A stretch of 64,000 nucleotides of DNA from Oscillospiraceae bacterium (GCA_902795045.1 CADBJU010000001.1:1-64000); one strand, 5' to 3'; positions 16,314-31,536 are shown, counted from the first letter of the stretch. Program-made: numbers and translations. Notes: generated by a model not told the origin, from the sequence alone.

Positions 16314-17012
16314 ATGGCTTATGATTTCTATATCCGAAAGAAGCAGGATTTGATCGAAGCCGTACATGAATACGGGATCGTCCCGTATTTCCAAACATCC
16401 ATACCGGGCTTTTCACTACAAGAGCACTGCCATCCATCGGTTCTGTTTTCGGACAGCGGGGACGATACCTGGGAATGGAAAGGGCCGGTGATCCGGGAAA
16501 CCGGGTGTGCTTACGGGAAGTTCTTCGAGAAGAAGACCGCCTATGTCAGCCGGGAGCTCTTTCCTGATCTGGCGAACTACCGGCGCGACGGCTATGATTT
16601 TGATGCGCGCTATGACGACGGCCTGGCGAAATATCAGGACAAGCAGCTGTACGACCTGATCGACGCGAACGGGCCGATCTTGTCCAAGGAGCTGCGCAGG
16701 ACAGGCGGCTACGCCTACAGCGGCAGGTGGCAGAAGACGGAAGGAAAGAAGGGCTTTGACACTTCCATTACCCGTCTGCAGGAGCAGTGCTATGTGCTGA
16801 TCAGCGATTTTGTCTACACGATCGACAAAAAAGGGAACCGCCGCGGCTGGGGTGTGGCGGAGTATAATATCCCGGAAAAGCATTTCGGCGATGGTTTTAC
16901 CGAAAATGTCTATGTACATGATCCAAAAGAGTCTTATGAGAGACTGCTTGAGCACCTCGTTCATTTGTTCCCGCGTGTGCCGGTATCAGGTCTGAAGAAG
17001 TTTCTGAAATAG
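16314..17012 (+). CDS. AlkZ-related winged-helix protein
   Basis: The 232-residue protein resembles proteins annotated as AlkZ-related, small relatives of the AlkZ/YcaQ DNA glycosylase group. Visible features are the N-terminal YDFYIRKKQDLIEAVHEYG and the central GPILSKELRRTGGY winged-helix stretch. These are followed by GFDTSITRLQEQCYVLISDF, typical of the family, and GNRRGWGVAEYNIPE. Whether it has glycosylase activity is unknown. AAAGGACTGAGATAA precedes the ATG. It is the first gene after the promoter at 16230 and is followed after 20 bases by the AMMECR1 fusion. Confidence 0.65.
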   Translation: MAYDFYIRKKQDLIEAVHEYGIVPYFQTSIPGFSLQEHCHPSVLFSDSGDDTWEWKGPVIRETGCAYGKFFEKKTAYVSRELFPDLANYRRDGYDFDARYDDGLAKYQDKQLYDLIDANGPILSKELRRTGGYAYSGRWQKTEGKKGFDTSITRLQEQCYVLISDFVYTIDKKGNRRGWGVAEYNIPEKHFGDGFTENVYVHDPKESYERLLEHLVHLFPRVPVSGLKKFLK

Positions 17013-17032
17013 TTATCTAAGGAGGAGAGAGC

Positions 17033-18421
17033 ATGTCTGTCGTCGGTGCGATCATGGTCCCGCATCCTCCGATCATCCTTCCGGAGGTCGGAAGAGGGGA
17101 GGAAAAGAAAATAGCCGCTACCGCCGCGGCTTATGAACAGGCGGCAGCTCTTGTATCCGAGCTTCGGCCGGATACGATCGTCCTGGCCTCGCCGCATTCG
17201 ATCCTGTATTCGGATTACTTCCACATCTCTCCGGGGAAGGCCGCAAAGGGAGATATGGGTCAGTTCCGCGCGCCTGAGGTCAAAATCCACGTGGAGTATG
17301 ACACAGAGTTCGTGGCAGAGCTCACAAAGCTCTGCGATCAGACCGGTTTTCCCGCCGGGACGCTGGGGGAACGAAAGGCTGAGCTCGACCATGGGACAAT
17401 GATACCGCTATATTATGTCAACCATTGTTACCAGGACTATAAGCTCGTCAGGATCGGCCTGTCCGGATTGCCGCTTGCGGAGCATTACCGTCTTGGACAG
17501 ATGATTCAGGAAACTGCGGACAAGCTCGACAGACGGGTAGTCTTTATCGGCAGCGGCGATCTGTCCCACAAGCTGCGTGAAGAGGGACCCTACGGCTATG
17601 CGAAGGAGGGCCCGGACTACGACGAGCGCATTATGGATGTGATGGGCAGCGCTGCTTTTGATGAACTATTGAATTTTGACGAGAGCTTCTGTGAGAAGGC
17701 GGCCGAGTGCGGGCATCGGAGCTTCTGCATACTCGCGGGGGCATTGGACGGAAAGCGCCTAAGGACAGAACGTCTGAGCCATGAGGGCACCTTCGGCGTC
17801 GGCTACGGGATATGCACCTATCGCGTGCTGGGCGACGATCCGGACAGGCGGCTGCTCCAAAAATGGGAAGAGGAACAGAACAAAGTCCTCATGGAAAAGC
17901 GGGCAAACGAGGACGCTTTTGTGAGACTGGCAAGAGCGGTGATCAACGCCTGGATCAGAGAGCGTAAAAGACTCCCGCTGCCGGAAGACCTGCCGCCAGA
18001 GATGACTTGGCAGCGCGCCGGGGCATTCGTGTCCCTGCACAAGGACGGCAGACTGCGGGGCTGCATCGGAACGATACAGCCGGTGCGAAGCTGTGTTGCG
18101 GAGGAGATCGCCGATAACGCGATCAGCGCCGCGACCCGGGACCCGCGCTTCAGCCCTGTCAGGCCCGAGGAGCTGGACAGCCTGAAGATCAGCGTGGACG
18201 TCCTATCGGAACCGGAAAGCATCAGCTCCAAAGCCGAGCTGGATGTAAAGCGTTACGGCGTGATCGTCAGCAAAGGCGGGAGAAGGGGACTGCTGCTGCC
18301 GAATCTGGACGGCGTGGACAGTATTGACGAGCAGATTGCCATTGCCCTGCAAAAAGCCGGTATCTCCAGTCATGAGAAGGGGATCGAACTGCAGCGCTTT
18401 GAGGTGGTGCGCCATGTCTGA
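17033..18421 (+). CDS. amrA: AmmeMemoRadiSam fusion: extradiol-dioxygenase-like plus AMMECR1
   Basis: The 462-residue protein joins two domains. Residues about 1-275 are a LigB/class III extradiol dioxygenase-like (Memo-related) domain, with VPHPPIILPEVG, LASPHSILYSDYFHI and FIGSGDLSHKL carrying conserved histidines. Residues about 285-462 are an AMMECR1 domain with GAFVSLHKDGRLRGCIGTI and ATRDPRFSPVRPEELDSLKI. Its partner radical SAM enzyme overlaps its stop by 8 bases. The three-part AmmeMemoRadiSam set is conserved across bacteria and archaea; its substrate is not settled. AAGGAGGAG precedes the ATG. Confidence 0.9.
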   Translation: MSVVGAIMVPHPPIILPEVGRGEEKKIAATAAAYEQAAALVSELRPDTIVLASPHSILYSDYFHISPGKAAKGDMGQFRAPEVKIHVEYDTEFVAELTKLCDQTGFPAGTLGERKAELDHGTMIPLYYVNHCYQDYKLVRIGLSGLPLAEHYRLGQMIQETADKLDRRVVFIGSGDLSHKLREEGPYGYAKEGPDYDERIMDVMGSAAFDELLNFDESFCEKAAECGHRSFCILAGALDGKRLRTERLSHEGTFGVGYGICTYRVLGDDPDRRLLQKWEEEQNKVLMEKRANEDAFVRLARAVINAWIRERKRLPLPEDLPPEMTWQRAGAFVSLHKDGRLRGCIGTIQPVRSCVAEEIADNAISAATRDPRFSPVRPEELDSLKISVDVLSEPESISSKAELDVKRYGVIVSKGGRRGLLLPNLDGVDSIDEQIAIALQKAGISSHEKGIELQRFEVVRHV

Positions 18422-19271
18422 AAACACGGTCGTGTGCGGGATCTGCCCGCATCACTGCGCAATTCCCGAGGGCGGCAGGGGCAAATGCCGTGCGCGTGGG
18501 ACAAGGAACGGGAAGAACGTGCCGCTTTTGTACGGGATCATGAGCTCTGTCGCCCTCGATCCGATTGAGAAGAAGCCTCTGCGCCGCTTTTATCCCGGCA
18601 GTACCATTCTTTCGGTCGGCAGCTTCGGCTGCAACCTGAACTGCCCCTTCTGCCAGAACTGGGAAATCTCCATGACCGACGGCAGCACGTATTTGCGGGA
18701 CATAGACTCGCACTATCTCGCCCCGGACGTTCTGGCGGATATGGCGGATGGGCTGCGCGACAGAGGGAACATCGGCGTCGCCTTTACCTATAACGAGCCG
18801 ACAATCTGCTGGGAGTATATCCTGGATACAGCCCCATTGCTGCGGGAAAAGGGACTGAAAACCGTTCTGGTCACAAACGGCTGCGTGGAAGATCAAACGG
18901 CAAAGCAGCTCCTCCCGCATGTGGACGCCCTGAATATAGACCTCAAGAGCTTTGACGCGGAGATCTACCGAAAAACGCTTGGCGGCGACCTGGATACAGT
19001 GAAGCGTTTTATTGAGCGCGCAGCTGCACAATGCCATGTCGAGCTGACAACGCTGATCGTTCCCGGCATGAACGATTCGGAGGCGGAGATGCGGGCGCTG
19101 ACAAGCTGGGCGGCGTCGCTGCCGGGCGGGAAAGAGATCCCGCTGCATATCACACGCTTTTTCCCGCGTTACCGGATGACGGACAGAGCGGCGACGGAGC
19201 GAAAAAGTATTCTGCGGCTCACAGAAATCGCCGGGGAAAAGCTGAGCTATGTTTATCCCGGAAATATGTAG
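18414..19271 (+). CDS. amrS: AmmeMemoRadiSam system radical SAM enzyme
   Basis: The 285-residue protein has an N-terminal cysteine motif (VCGICPHHCAIPEGGRGKC) and the radical SAM cluster motif CNLNCPFCQNW. It also carries FTYNEPTICWEYI, a signature of the AmrS/PflA-like group, and VTNGCVEDQTAKQLL. It should bind a 4Fe-4S cluster and cleave S-adenosylmethionine. The ATG at 18414 lies within the last codons of the upstream gene; an extension to 18324 would overlap by 98 bases and is rejected. The pairing with the AMMECR1 fusion confirms the system. Confidence 0.92.
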   Translation: MSENTVVCGICPHHCAIPEGGRGKCRARGTRNGKNVPLLYGIMSSVALDPIEKKPLRRFYPGSTILSVGSFGCNLNCPFCQNWEISMTDGSTYLRDIDSHYLAPDVLADMADGLRDRGNIGVAFTYNEPTICWEYILDTAPLLREKGLKTVLVTNGCVEDQTAKQLLPHVDALNIDLKSFDAEIYRKTLGGDLDTVKRFIERAAAQCHVELTTLIVPGMNDSEAEMRALTSWAASLPGGKEIPLHITRFFPRYRMTDRAATERKSILRLTEIAGEKLSYVYPGNM

Positions 19272-19280
19272 GAGAGACAC

Positions 19281-20024
19281 ATGAGCCTGTACGCGATCGG
19301 AGATCTGCATCTCCATTTTCAGACGGATCTGAAAGCGAAAGCCCAGCTCAAAGACAGGGTATGGAAAAACCATGAACAGAAGGTGCAGAAGTACTGCGCG
19401 GAAATGATCCAGCCCGAGGACACCCTCGTTCTTGTCGGGGACCACAGCTGGGGCCGCAATCTCGATGAATGTGTGCAGGACCTGCAATTTATTGCAGAGC
19501 TGCCCGGGCGAAAAATCCTTCTGCGCGGCAATCATGATATGTTCTGGGACGCGAAAAAGACGCAGATGCTTAATGAGCGCTATGCCGGAAAGCTGCTGTT
19601 CCTGCAGGATAACTTCTATCCATACGAGGACTATGCGCTTGTCGGGACAAAGGGCTTCTGCTTTGAAGGCCCGTTTTACCTCAACCGCAGAGGACAGATC
19701 GTCGGATGGGATGAGGAGAAAGCGGAGCACGCGAAAAAGCTGGTGGACCGGGAGCTTGAAAGGCTGCGCATTTCCTTTGAGACGGCGAGAGCAGCCGGGT
19801 ACCGCAGATATATCCTGTTTCTGCATTATCCGCCGACGAGCATCCTGGAAGACGAGAGCCTGTTTACCGCCATGGCGGAGGAGTACGGGGCGGAACAGGT
19901 CATATATGCGCACAGCCACGGAGAGAGCCGTTTCCATGACAGTATCCTCGGAGAGAAAAACGGGATTCAATACAGCCTGGTTTCCGGAGATTATCTGAAA
20001 TGGAAACCGATGAGGATATTGTGA
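19281..20024 (+). CDS. Metallophosphoesterase
   Basis: The 247-residue protein shows the calcineurin-like metal motifs in order: GDLHLHF near residue 7, VGDHSWGRN near 52 (the usual GDxxD with His in place of one Asp), GNHD near 82, FLHYPP near 180 and YAHSHG near 212. It hydrolyses an unknown phosphoester. AGGAGAGACAC precedes the ATG. It lies 9 bases after the radical SAM gene and before the HD gene, so it belongs to the same transcript. Confidence 0.9.
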   Translation: MSLYAIGDLHLHFQTDLKAKAQLKDRVWKNHEQKVQKYCAEMIQPEDTLVLVGDHSWGRNLDECVQDLQFIAELPGRKILLRGNHDMFWDAKKTQMLNERYAGKLLFLQDNFYPYEDYALVGTKGFCFEGPFYLNRRGQIVGWDEEKAEHAKKLVDRELERLRISFETARAAGYRRYILFLHYPPTSILEDESLFTAMAEEYGAEQVIYAHSHGESRFHDSILGEKNGIQYSLVSGDYLKWKPMRIL

Positions 20025-20052
20025 TCATACATTGAGCGAACGAGGTAAGTAT

Positions 20053-20640
20053 ATGTCTTTGATTGATGCAGCGATCGACTATGTGTATTCGCTGTTTCGG
20101 GATAATGCCGGCGGGCATGACGCCGCTCATACCTTGCGTGTCTATCAAAACGCGATGCTGATTGCCCGGCAGGAGCCAGACTGCGACCTGGAAACAGTAG
20201 CGTTGAGCGCTCTGCTTCACGATGCAGACGACCATAAGTTGTTCCATACAGAGAATAATGCAAACGCGAGATCTTTTTTGACGCAGCATGATGTTGAGCC
20301 GGATAAGATTGAACGTATCTGCAGAGTAATTAACGCTGTTTCATTCAGCCAGAACAGAGGGAAACGCCCGGACAGCCTGGAAGGGATGATCGTTCAGGAC
20401 GCGGATCGTCTCGATGCCATCGGCGCGATCGGGATTGCCCGGACCTTTGCGTTCGGCGGTGAGCACGGCAGGCCTCTGGAAGCGACGATTCAGCATTTCC
20501 AGGATAAGCTGCTGCTGTTAAAAGATGAGATGAACACCGAGACAGCAAAGAAGATCGCCGAAAGCCGGCACCTCTTCATGGTGAACTTCTTACAGGAATT
20601 TGATGAGGAGACAAAAGCTGCCCACCCAGGGAGATCATAA
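20053..20640 (+). CDS. HD-domain phosphohydrolase (YedJ/YpgQ type)
   Basis: The 195-residue protein contains the HD signature: GHDAAHTLRV near residue 25, LLHDADDHK near 60 and VQDADRLDAIGAIGIAR near 122. This fits the small nucleotide-hydrolysing HD proteins. I chose the ATG at 20053 after GAGGTAAGTAT rather than the TTG at 20032. It is the last gene of the plus-strand operon. Its stop codon directly abuts the 96-bp repeat at 20641, which also provides a terminator hairpin. Confidence 0.9.
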   Translation: MSLIDAAIDYVYSLFRDNAGGHDAAHTLRVYQNAMLIARQEPDCDLETVALSALLHDADDHKLFHTENNANARSFLTQHDVEPDKIERICRVINAVSFSQNRGKRPDSLEGMIVQDADRLDAIGAIGIARTFAFGGEHGRPLEATIQHFQDKLLLLKDEMNTETAKKIAESRHLFMVNFLQEFDEETKAAHPGRS

Positions 20641-20736
20641 ACAAAAGCGCCCGCCGACTGCTTTTCTTACAAAGCGGCCGACGGGCGTAAACTATGCAAA
20701 GAAGCGGGCAACGGCATCTTTTAACGGGACAAACGG
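20641..20736. repeat. Signal-peptidase 3'-tail repeat, copy A, with terminator
   Basis: This segment aligns with 45916-46013 with 11 substitutions and a 2-base gap by eye. It contains the GC-rich terminator stem (GCGCCCGCCGACTGC...GCGGCCGACGGGCG). On the minus strand a fragment reads PFVPLKDAVARFFA-stop, the last residues of a signal peptidase like the one at 45969. No signal peptidase gene precedes it: the PEP-binding gene runs into it and takes its stop codon from it. It marks one edge of the nitrogen block. Confidence 0.85.
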
Positions 20737-23309
20737 ACCCTCCGTGCAATAAGAAAACGCTCACTGGAAAGGTCGTAATACTCCCACACATCACCAGACT
20801 GTAACTGATGCAGGTAGATGACATCCTCCATGCCATCGGGTGAATCGACAAGCTCTGCAAGGTCATTCCCGGATTTCAGCTCCTGCTCCCGGAAAATGCG
20901 GGTGCTTGCCCCTTCAAAGACTGCCGAGTACAGGATCTCCGCCTCCACAAGATCCTGAAAGATATGGCTGCCGTAGCTGAGCTCGGGCATATACCCGGCC
21001 CGGCGGTCTGCAAGCTCCAGGATCGTGTCAAACTCGCTGATGTCGGAAAACTCCGTCGGCACCCCAAGCTCCGGGGAACTCGTGCAGATCCTGCCGGGTG
21101 TGATGAGAAGCATGCGTTTATTCTGTCCACGCAGACGCCAGTTGATGGCTGATAGCAGCTGTTTGACGCGGTATTTGTCACGATAGGGCAGGTTATAGTA
21201 AGCGACCGGGTCCACATATACCAGCACATCCAGCGGAAAGCTGCGGGAAAAGCCCATGGAGGTGCCGACGGTCTCGATCAGGATATCCTCCTCCCGCAGA
21301 TCTGCCGGGATAGACACCTTGTCGCCGGTACGGGTCAGCTGCAGGGGGCGGCACTGCAGCAGGCTGATCACATACTCGCCCGTGGAGGCGCAGTTGATGG
21401 TGTACTCAATATCGACCGGATAGGCGTAGGTATCCTGCAGAAGACGCAGGATCTCACCCATATCCCGCATCAGACTCCTGTTGTTTACAAGGCCTTCACA
21501 GGAGACGTACAGCACATCTTCGCGGATTCCCTGTTCCCGCAGGATCGTCTCCGTCTCCCGGTCATGGGAATAGAGCAGAGCGCTCAGATAGGGCGGGAGT
21601 GCGGCGCGGATACTCTCGGCGTCCCAGTTTTCCACACCGTCGGAGCCGTCACTGACCACATCCACAAGACGCTGGGAGAACTGATGGCGATCCGCCGAGG
21701 AGGTCTGCCATACGACAGACGGCTTGTCCAGCGCGACCATACGCGGATAGGAGCCCGTACGGCGATCCACCGCGGCAGTTCCGAGGCCGCACACCAGGCG
21801 GAGCATGCCCTTCTCGGGATGATCCACCCCGAAGCGGTAGGGACTTGAGGAATAGCCGACGCCCGCTGCACACGGCATGAAAAAGCCCTCATAATGAGAG
21901 CCGGAAACCCGCTGGACAAGGATTCCCATCTGCTCATCCAAATGTTCGAGCCCGCGCCGCTTCCGGTAATCCAGCGCCGAGAGACTGACGGTGCTTGCGT
22001 AGACGGTGCGGATGGCGGATTCAAACGCGTGCAGGCGTTCTTCCGGTGAACCGTGATTGCTGCAGAAAACGGATTCGTATTTCCCGGCAAAGGCGTTACC
22101 GAAGCCGTCCTCGAGGATTGAGCTTGAGCGTACGATAATGGGCTCGTTGCCGTAATACTCCAGAAGCTGGCGAAACTGCATGCGAAGCGGCGGAGAAAAC
22201 GCACCGCCCAGCAGGGCCTCCGAGAAAGCCTGCGCCTTGGAGAAATACCCGTCCGCCGTCTTCTGACTGAGCTTGAGATCCCAAAGACCATTGTCCACAA
22301 TGAAGGAATAGAACACATCGGAGCCGATATAGAAGGAATCGTGCGGCTCGATGCGATCAAAGAGTTCCGCGTCCCGGTTTTGGACGATCTTCCTTGACAG
22401 CAGCATCCCGCAGGCTTTGCCGCCGATCAGCCCGGTGCCGATCATGCGGTCATGGATTTCGAAATAGTCCCCGGGCTGAAACTGCTCTACGATCATATCC
22501 CGCATGCGTTTATCGCGTGTGAGCATGATGTCGCACATCCGGTCGCACTCGCTGCGGATGTCCAGACCAGCATCATATTTTACACGGGCGGCGTGGAAGA
22601 AGCGCTCCCAGCTGTCCATGCTCTGGCTGTTTTTGAGCCCCTTCGCGTCGTTGAGACTGCGGTAAAAGCGGCTGAGCTCCACGCTCTCCGAAACGGAATA
22701 AAAGTTGATGTCTTTGAGATCGCAGCCGTAGGGCTGGGCCAGGTGCGCAAGCGGCCTTTCCCAGACCTTTTCCGCCCGGAAAAAGAGTTTGTCCCGCCCA
22801 CCCGGAAAAACGTCCAGCAAAAGCTGTGTGGTGCTCGCAATAATGTCGATCGCGTCAAAGGAGTGCCTGCCGCGCAGGATCGGAAAATACGCGACGGTGT
22901 CCAGAGAGAACAGGAAGGGACAGGTCAGGTGAAAGAAATTTCCCATCATGAGATCAGTGGCCCAGGCCTCCTCCAGCTCGGAAAGACAGTCAAAGACATA
23001 GAAGGCGTCACGCCCTTCCCGTTCGATCAGATTGTGAATATCAACGGTGAATGATTCAAAGAGATGGGAAAGGGGCACATGCACCTCCCGCACGCCGGGC
23101 AAGGCAGGCAGGATGGGATCGTGTCCGGCAAAACGAATGTAGAGGATGTTTCTGCCGTCCCGGACGGCCTGCTCGGCAAAGGCTCTCGCAAAAAAGCGGA
23201 ATTCATCCAGGTCGGAGACCTGCCACACCACGTTGTCACCCAGACGGATGGAATCAAGACACTGATCCAGCCCGGGAATGCCAGACAGAATCGGTTCAAA
23301 AGCAGCCAT
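20721..23309 (-). CDS. PEP/pyruvate-binding protein with degenerate KaiC-like N-terminus
   Basis: The 862-residue protein has a PPDK-N-like ATP/PEP-binding domain: GTGLIGGKACGM at 291-302, IVRSSSILED at 392-401 and VDIEYTINCASTGEYVISLL before CRPL. There is no phosphohistidine domain, so it is not a complete PEP synthase. The first 230 residues (LSGIPGLDQCLDSI, then ILYIRFAG) look like a KaiC/RadA fold without a usable Walker A motif. GGAGGG precedes the ATG. It starts 15 bases after gltD and is the last gene of the pyrG-gltB-gltD operon. Its last residues (RLSR) are encoded by the repeat at 20641, so the native C-terminus may have been altered. Confidence 0.8.
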   Translation of the reverse strand: MAAFEPILSGIPGLDQCLDSIRLGDNVVWQVSDLDEFRFFARAFAEQAVRDGRNILYIRFAGHDPILPALPGVREVHVPLSHLFESFTVDIHNLIEREGRDAFYVFDCLSELEEAWATDLMMGNFFHLTCPFLFSLDTVAYFPILRGRHSFDAIDIIASTTQLLLDVFPGGRDKLFFRAEKVWERPLAHLAQPYGCDLKDINFYSVSESVELSRFYRSLNDAKGLKNSQSMDSWERFFHAARVKYDAGLDIRSECDRMCDIMLTRDKRMRDMIVEQFQPGDYFEIHDRMIGTGLIGGKACGMLLSRKIVQNRDAELFDRIEPHDSFYIGSDVFYSFIVDNGLWDLKLSQKTADGYFSKAQAFSEALLGGAFSPPLRMQFRQLLEYYGNEPIIVRSSSILEDGFGNAFAGKYESVFCSNHGSPEERLHAFESAIRTVYASTVSLSALDYRKRRGLEHLDEQMGILVQRVSGSHYEGFFMPCAAGVGYSSSPYRFGVDHPEKGMLRLVCGLGTAAVDRRTGSYPRMVALDKPSVVWQTSSADRHQFSQRLVDVVSDGSDGVENWDAESIRAALPPYLSALLYSHDRETETILREQGIREDVLYVSCEGLVNNRSLMRDMGEILRLLQDTYAYPVDIEYTINCASTGEYVISLLQCRPLQLTRTGDKVSIPADLREEDILIETVGTSMGFSRSFPLDVLVYVDPVAYYNLPYRDKYRVKQLLSAINWRLRGQNKRMLLITPGRICTSSPELGVPTEFSDISEFDTILELADRRAGYMPELSYGSHIFQDLVEAEILYSAVFEGASTRIFREQELKSGNDLAELVDSPDGMEDVIYLHQLQSGDVWEYYDLSSERFLIARRVRLSR

Positions 23310-23323
23310 GCGTTACCCTCCGA

Positions 23324-24715
23324 TCATGTTAGATTTGTATAGCCCATGAGAAAGCGGTCGACCTCGGCGGCACAGGCGCGGCCCTCGGCTATGGCGTGGA
23401 CCACCAGAGACTGGCCGCGGTGCATATCACCGGCTGTGAAGATATGCGGGATGCTGGTCTGGAAGGAACCCGTCTCAGTCTTCACCGTGCGGTCAAGCTC
23501 CACACCGAAAGCGGCGCACACATCATCCCGGCACCCGGAAAAGCCTGTCGCTGCGATCAAAAGCCCACAGGGAAGCTTCTTCCCGTCCTTTGTGACAACG
23601 GACGTGAGATTGCCAGCTTCATCGGTTTCAAGCGTTGCCACGCTCTGCGAGAAGAGACGCGGGTCACTGCCGAAAACAGCCTCAGCCTCTTCCTGCGCGT
23701 AGTCCTGCGGGAGGCTGCCGTCCGGCGCGAGATAGTCCTCCATCGGTCGACGTACAAGCTGTACAAGGCTTTTGCAGCCCTGGCGTATGGAAGTTGCCGC
23801 ACAGTCGCTCGCGGTGTTGCCGGTGCCGATGATGATCACATTTTTCCCCTTGGCAGAGGGGACAGCGGGGGAGCGGGACAACTGTTGCCGCTCCACGGCG
23901 GCGGGCAGAAAATCCATGGCAAAGCACACGCCCCGGACACCCTCCGCGTCGATGCCGAGCGGGCGCGGCTTCTCCGCCCCGCAGCATAAAACCACCGCGT
24001 CGTATTCCATCGTCAGCCGCTGGGCTACCGCGGGATCGGCGGCGTCGAGCTCGGTCACAAAGCTCACGCCCTCGCGCGTCATGAGTTCAATCCGACGGCG
24101 GACGACGGATTTCGGCAGCTTCATGTTCGGGATGCCGTACATCAAAAGCCCGCCGGGCAGGGCGCGCTTTTCGATCACGGTGACGCTGTGCCCCCGGTGA
24201 TTGAGCTGGTCTGCCACCGCGAGTCCCGCCGGACCGGAGCCCACCACCGCCACATTCTTTCCCGAGCTGTGAGGCGAAAAGCGCGGTTCCATCAAATGAT
24301 GGGAAAAGGCGTATTCGATGATGCTCAGCTCATTGTCATGCACCGTGACGGAATCGCCGTACAGCCCGCAGGTGCAGGCCTGCTCGCAGAAAGCGGGGCA
24401 GACGCGCCCGGTAAATTCGGGGAAGTTATTTGTTTTCAAGAGTCTTGTCAGCGCGTGGGCGAAGTTTCCGTCCATGACACTGTCGTTCCACTCGGGGATC
24501 AGGTTGTGCAGCGGACAGCCGAGCTGCTTTCCCTCAAACTGTACCCCGGCCTGGCAGAAGGGGACGCCGCAGTTCATGCATCTTGCGCCCTGCTCGCGCC
24601 GCTGCTCCTCCGAACGGGGAAGATGAAACTCCTCCCAGTCCTTTACCCGCTCGAAAGGCGGACGCACAGGATTCGCCCTGCGTTCATATTCCAGAAATCC
24701 GGTCGGTTTTCCCAT
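23324..24715 (-). CDS. gltD: Glutamate synthase (NADPH) small subunit
   Basis: The 463-residue protein passes electrons from NADPH to the large subunit. It has the N-terminal 4Fe-4S cysteines (RCMNCGVPFCQAG and GCPLHNLIPEWND, then GRVCPAFCEQACTCGL), an FAD-binding GSGPAGLAVADQL, a PGGLLMYGIPNMKLPK segment and an NADPH-binding IIGTGNTASDC. The ATG at 24715 is chosen over 24724 because AGGAGGT stands 7 bases before it. It follows gltB by 13 bases. Confidence 0.96.
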   Translation of the reverse strand: MGKPTGFLEYERRANPVRPPFERVKDWEEFHLPRSEEQRREQGARCMNCGVPFCQAGVQFEGKQLGCPLHNLIPEWNDSVMDGNFAHALTRLLKTNNFPEFTGRVCPAFCEQACTCGLYGDSVTVHDNELSIIEYAFSHHLMEPRFSPHSSGKNVAVVGSGPAGLAVADQLNHRGHSVTVIEKRALPGGLLMYGIPNMKLPKSVVRRRIELMTREGVSFVTELDAADPAVAQRLTMEYDAVVLCCGAEKPRPLGIDAEGVRGVCFAMDFLPAAVERQQLSRSPAVPSAKGKNVIIIGTGNTASDCAATSIRQGCKSLVQLVRRPMEDYLAPDGSLPQDYAQEEAEAVFGSDPRLFSQSVATLETDEAGNLTSVVTKDGKKLPCGLLIAATGFSGCRDDVCAAFGVELDRTVKTETGSFQTSIPHIFTAGDMHRGQSLVVHAIAEGRACAAEVDRFLMGYTNLT

Positions 24716-24728
24716 AACATCCACCTCC

Positions 24729-30918
<6,190 letters not shown>

Positions 30919-30926
30919 ACACGGTG

Positions 30927-30955
30927 AGAATACACCGCGAAGGTCGCTTTGTCAA
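30927..30955 (-). promoter_or_regulatory. Promoter of the pyrG-gltB-gltD operon
   Basis: TTGACA (30955-30950), 17 bases and TATTCT (30932-30927) on the minus strand. The -35 box overlaps the stop codon of the ANTAR gene. The -10 box is framed by CGGTG and CACCG, an inverted repeat that could be an operator. Confidence 0.8.
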
Positions 30956-31536
30956 GAATATGTTTTGATGATGTTCTCCGCGGCCCGGCGCTTGGTGATG
31001 CGCTGATCCATGCTCTGCCTTTCAATATAGCGCTGGGCATCAGCCTCCGTCATGCTCAGGCATTCGATCAAAAGCCATTTGGCACGATTCACAAGGCGGA
31101 TCTCTTCGATCTTATCCTCCACGCTCTGCTGCTTTTGCTCCATACGCCGGAGTCTTTCCCGCTGGGCGCAGAGCATACGCAGGCTCTGGCTCACAAGCGC
31201 AGTGGCACTGGGCATAGAGAGCGTCACTACTCCATACTCCATCACGCGCGCGTTGACGCTGTCATAGAGCTCGGCCTTGACAAAGAGCATCGCGCCTGCT
31301 GTGCTGTCAACACAGACATCAATGGCAAGCTGCGTACCGAAGTCGTCTTTGAGCGGTGTGTTGATAAGCACCAGGTCAAAGCTTGACCCCAGCAGCAGAC
31401 GCCTTGCCTCTCCCACGCTCCTTGCGCTTTGTACCGGATAATACTCCGTTCCGGGAAGGAGGGCGCGCAGCGAATTATCCAGTTTTTCGGACGCGGAGAC
31501 GATCAAAACGGAATAGGTCCGTTCCTGAAAGATCAC
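30952..31536 (-). CDS. ANTAR-domain antitermination regulator with degenerate receiver
   Basis: The 194-residue protein has a receiver-like fold at 1-115 and a helical ANTAR domain at about 130-190 (EEIRLVNRAKWLLIECLSMT, then AQRYIERQSMDQRITKRRAA). ANTAR domains bind paired RNA hairpins with A..G.. hexaloops and prevent terminator formation. The receiver lacks the normal acidic pair (VLIVSASEK) and the phospho-acceptor aspartate (LVLINTPLKDD has Asn), so phosphorylation is unlikely. I use the GTG at 31536 after AAAGGAGGT. It lies between glnA and pyrG, and the glnN and pyrG leaders are its likely RNA targets. Confidence 0.85.
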   Translation of the reverse strand: MIFQERTYSVLIVSASEKLDNSLRALLPGTEYYPVQSARSVGEARRLLLGSSFDLVLINTPLKDDFGTQLAIDVCVDSTAGAMLFVKAELYDSVNARVMEYGVVTLSMPSATALVSQSLRMLCAQRERLRRMEQKQQSVEDKIEEIRLVNRAKWLLIECLSMTEADAQRYIERQSMDQRITKRRAAENIIKTYS

